The notes under the pieces are model-generated. The model made no database searches, was not told the DNA's origin, and saw nothing but the letters and a program-made list of their open reading frames with translations. Both the position numbers and the translations under genes were made by a program. This document shows, in pieces, positions 61,632 to 64,000 of a DNA stretch of 64,000 nucleotides (positions are counted from its first letter, which is position 1; the number at the start of each line of letters is the position of its first letter). Origin of the DNA: Sulfurimonas sp. (lineage in GTDB: Bacteria > Campylobacterota > Campylobacteria > Campylobacterales > Sulfurimonadaceae); NCBI RefSeq assembly GCF_023229025.1, contig NZ_JALOAA010000003.1, positions 18,301-82,300 of the forward strand. The letters run 5' to 3'.

Positions 61632-63332
61632 TTGAGTATTTTAAAGAAGCTGAGTTCATTACTTACTAAACATGATAAAAAGTTTTTACTATTTTTAGTG
61701 TTTTTCTCTGTTTTTATAGCTGTGATTGAGACTATAGGAATAGCCGCTATCATGCCTTTTATATCAATTGCTAGTGATTTCACTTTGATTGAGTCAAATG
61801 AGTACTATAAAGCAATTTATGAATTTTTTAGATTTAGCAGTTATTTGGATTTTGTAATAGTTTTTGGTGTGCTCCTTGTTTTTTATTATATTTTAAGAGG
61901 TGGACTGAACCTATTGTATTTTTATCTTCTTGCAAGATTTTCTAAAGGACGAACTCATCTTTTGGCGTACCGACTTTTTGAAAACTATCTTGGGATGAGT
62001 TATCATCAATTTATAAATAAAAACAGCAGTGAGCTTTCCAAGTCCATCATAAATGAAACTCAATATTTAACCATTATGATCTCAGCTACGCTCTTTATGG
62101 TCAGTGAGATATTCGTTGTTATTTTTATTTATAGTGCGATGATCTATATAGATTGGAAGATTACTATCATAATGACAATATTTTTAGGACTTAATGCACT
62201 GTTCTTAATAAAAAAGATCTCCCCCATCATTAAAAGACAAGGAGTTGTAAGAGAAGAGTACCAAAAAAAGTTTTTTGAGATTATAAATAGTACATTTGGA
62301 AATTTTAAAATAATAAAACTGCAATCAAACGATAAGCTTATACTAGACAGATTTAACAGTGCTAGCTATGGTTTTACAAAAAGTGCCATCGTTAGTGAAT
62401 CTCTGTCTAATTTTCCAAGAATATTTTTAGAAACATTGGGTTTTGGGCTTATAGCGCTTGTGGTAGTTTATCTGGTGTATATGTATCAAAGCAATATTTC
62501 ATCGGCACTTGGTATTTTGTCAATGTTTGTTTTAGGTCTGTATAGGCTTATGCCATCGGCAAACAGATTGTTGAATAGCTATAATCAAATAATGTACTAT
62601 CATAAATCACTTGATCTGATACACAATGACCTGATGTACAATGGGGAAAGTTTAGGCAATGAAAACATAGATTTTCAAAATGTCATTCATCTGCAAAATA
62701 TAAGCTTTGGGTACAGTGAAAATAAAATGGTACTCGAAAATATTGACCTAAGCATACAAAAAGGTGAGAAAATAGCTTTTGTAGGACCGAGCGGAAGCGG
62801 TAAAAGTACACTTGTAGATATTCTCATAGGACTTTACAGACCTATGAGTGGGCAGATAGTCGTGGACGATAAAATAATAAGTGAGTCAAATATAAAAAAC
62901 TGGAGAAAAAAAATAGGTTATATCCCTCAAAGTGTGTACTTATTTGATGGTACCGTTGCTCAAAACATAGCCTTTGGACAAGAGTATGATGAAAAGAAGA
63001 TAAAAGATGTCTTGGCAAAAGCAAAAATACTAGAGTTTTTAGAAGCACATCAAAACGGTATAGATACTTTTGTCGGTGAAGGGGGCATAAAGCTTAGCGG
63101 TGGACAAAAACAGCGTATAGCTATTGCAAGAGCGCTCTATCAAGAACCTGAAATACTAGTGCTTGATGAAGCTACTTCGTCTCTTGATGAAGCAATAGAA
63201 AAAGAGATAATGGATGAGATATATGAGATAAGTCAAGATAAGACTCTCATAATAATAGCACATAGATTAAGCACAATAGACAGATGCGAAAAAGTTTATA
63301 AAATAAAAAACAAAAGATTGGTTTTAGAATAG
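61632..63332 (+). CDS. ABC transporter, lipid-linked glycan flippase type (PglK/MsbA-like)
   Basis: 566 aa half-transporter with fused TM domain (six TM helices, residues about 20-310) and nucleotide-binding domain: Walker A GPSGSGKST, signature LSGGQKQRIAIARAL, Walker B ILVLDEATSSLDEA. Resembles PglK/WlaB, which flips undecaprenyl-linked oligosaccharides. TTG start with AAAGGG upstream. The context of glycan assembly supports a flippase for the product of this locus. Confidence 0.88.
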   Translation: MSILKKLSSLLTKHDKKFLLFLVFFSVFIAVIETIGIAAIMPFISIASDFTLIESNEYYKAIYEFFRFSSYLDFVIVFGVLLVFYYILRGGLNLLYFYLLARFSKGRTHLLAYRLFENYLGMSYHQFINKNSSELSKSIINETQYLTIMISATLFMVSEIFVVIFIYSAMIYIDWKITIIMTIFLGLNALFLIKKISPIIKRQGVVREEYQKKFFEIINSTFGNFKIIKLQSNDKLILDRFNSASYGFTKSAIVSESLSNFPRIFLETLGFGLIALVVVYLVYMYQSNISSALGILSMFVLGLYRLMPSANRLLNSYNQIMYYHKSLDLIHNDLMYNGESLGNENIDFQNVIHLQNISFGYSENKMVLENIDLSIQKGEKIAFVGPSGSGKSTLVDILIGLYRPMSGQIVVDDKIISESNIKNWRKKIGYIPQSVYLFDGTVAQNIAFGQEYDEKKIKDVLAKAKILEFLEAHQNGIDTFVGEGGIKLSGGQKQRIAIARALYQEPEILVLDEATSSLDEAIEKEIMDEIYEISQDKTLIIIAHRLSTIDRCEKVYKIKNKRLVLE

Positions 63333-64000
63333 TGAAGAAAAAACTTTCTATCTTGATCTATTCACTAGCCAGCGGTGGAGCTGAGCGGGTTGTGTCTATA
63401 CTTTTAGATGAACTAAAAGATAAATATGATATCACGTTATTTTTGATGAATGAAACAATTTTTTACAAGATACCAAAAGATATAAAGATATTCTACCTTG
63501 AAAACTCATACCCAAGAGAGAGCGGCATCAAAAAGCTTTTAAAATTGCCCTTTTTGGCATGGAGGTATAAAAAGCTAAATAGCGCCGAAGTATCTTTGTC
63601 TTTTATGAACCGTCCAAACTATATCAGTATACTGGCAAAGATTTTGGGAATGAAATCTAAGGTTGTCGTAAGTGAGAGAGCCATGCCCTCTTTGCAGCAT
63701 AAAAGCGGTTTGCAAGGTTTCATAAATAGAACTTTGATAAAGTATTTGTATAAGAGTGCAGATATTATTACAGCAAATTCCAAAGGCAATACTCATGACT
63801 TGCAAAATAGTTTTGGTTGTAAAAATGTAGTAACTATAAACAATCCTTTTGACTTAGAAAAAATAGAGACATATTCAAGAGAAGAAGTTGATTTTAGAGA
63901 TGAGAAGTTTACTTTCATTACGGTTGGAAGAGTTGATAGCGGAAAAAATCATAAGCTTCTTGTAGAAGCCATAAAAGATATAGATGCAAAACTTTATATC
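63332..64000 (+). CDS. Glycosyltransferase family 4, N-terminal part (cut by window end)
   Basis: An open frame of 223 codons running off the window. GTG start overlaps the ABC transporter stop by one base (TAGTG). The protein starts KKKLSILIYSLASGGAERVVSILLDEL, a classic GT4 N-terminus (the SGGAER motif), then VVSERAMPS, ITANSKGN, INNPFDLEKIE and the C-terminal-domain start FITVGRVDSGKNHKLLVEAI. Related to capsule and PglA/PglH/PglJ-like transferases that usually sit beside PglK. Confidence 0.88.
   Translation, partial: MKKKLSILIYSLASGGAERVVSILLDELKDKYDITLFLMNETIFYKIPKDIKIFYLENSYPRESGIKKLLKLPFLAWRYKKLNSAEVSLSFMNRPNYISILAKILGMKSKVVVSERAMPSLQHKSGLQGFINRTLIKYLYKSADIITANSKGNTHDLQNSFGCKNVVTINNPFDLEKIETYSREEVDFRDEKFTFITVGRVDSGKNHKLLVEAIKDIDAKLYI

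Noticed and set aside
1..64000. tRNA, rRNA, CRISPR arrays, insertion sequences or prophage
   Set aside because: All gaps are short (under 240 bases) and contain no cloverleaf-like sequence, direct-repeat/spacer pattern or transposase-like frame that I could see.

Overview
The window is AT-rich, densely coding chromosomal DNA from a Campylobacterota (Epsilonproteobacteria) bacterium, most likely Sulfurimonas or a close relative. The evidence is the gene set and style: lptB-tsaE next to rpoN, FliL-like and FlgA proteins outside a flagellar operon, a MOMP-like porin, protoglobin and HPP proteins, frequent TTG/GTG starts, TATAAT -10 boxes with weak -35 boxes, and a poly-G contingency tract of the Campylobacter/Helicobacter kind. 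Genus assignment is inference from memory; no search was run. No tRNA, rRNA, insertion sequence, prophage or CRISPR array was seen. No gap between genes exceeds 300 bases; the largest is 21088-21324.

Layout. 1-3.2 kb: end of uvrA, then selD and mnmH (selenium for tRNA 2-selenouridine). 3.2-9.6 kb: MscS channel, Cache/PAS diguanylate cyclase, YchJ-like SEC-C protein, nitroreductase, EEP nuclease-fold protein and cardiolipin synthase. 9.7-19.5 kb: Mn pyrophosphatase, FliL-like protein, then a plus-strand run S4/trpD/tsaE/lptB/rpoN/TIGR02757/CoA-binding/ilvA/WD40. 19.6-30 kb: a small exported peptide facing a porin, ilvB-ilvN, two tandem lpxD genes, a 67-aa unknown, and tamA-tamB. 30-39.2 kb (minus strand): two-domain Usp plus SulP, aspC, cysE, speA, an FMN glutamate-synthase-like protein and hisS. 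39.4-44.9 kb: sodB, a protoglobin-PsiE fusion, HPP protein, MOSC, tmk, coaD, ubiX, flgA.

44.9-64 kb is a surface-polysaccharide locus, all on the plus strand and running off the window. It holds UDP-glucose dehydrogenase and UDP-glucuronate epimerase; a complete set of enzymes for a diacetamido uronic acid (dehydrogenase, WlbA-type oxidase, WlbB-type acetyltransferase, WbpE-type aminotransferase, WbpI-type epimerase); three glycosyltransferases; two methyltransferases; two asparagine-synthase-like amidotransferases; an SGNH hydrolase; and a PglK-type ABC flippase. The likely product is a lipid-linked glycan with acidic, partly amidated, methylated or acylated sugars that is flipped and put on the surface.

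The most unusual signals lie in this locus. A G8 tract splits a Trm112-like/methyltransferase gene, and loss of one G would restore it (phase variation). Three separate 35-bp arrays, each of five 7-bp units, occur there, two of them inside enzyme genes. An ORF6N gene carries a near-perfect 27-bp palindrome in its coding sequence and sits beside a T7 tract that appears to have lengthened the upstream epimerase.
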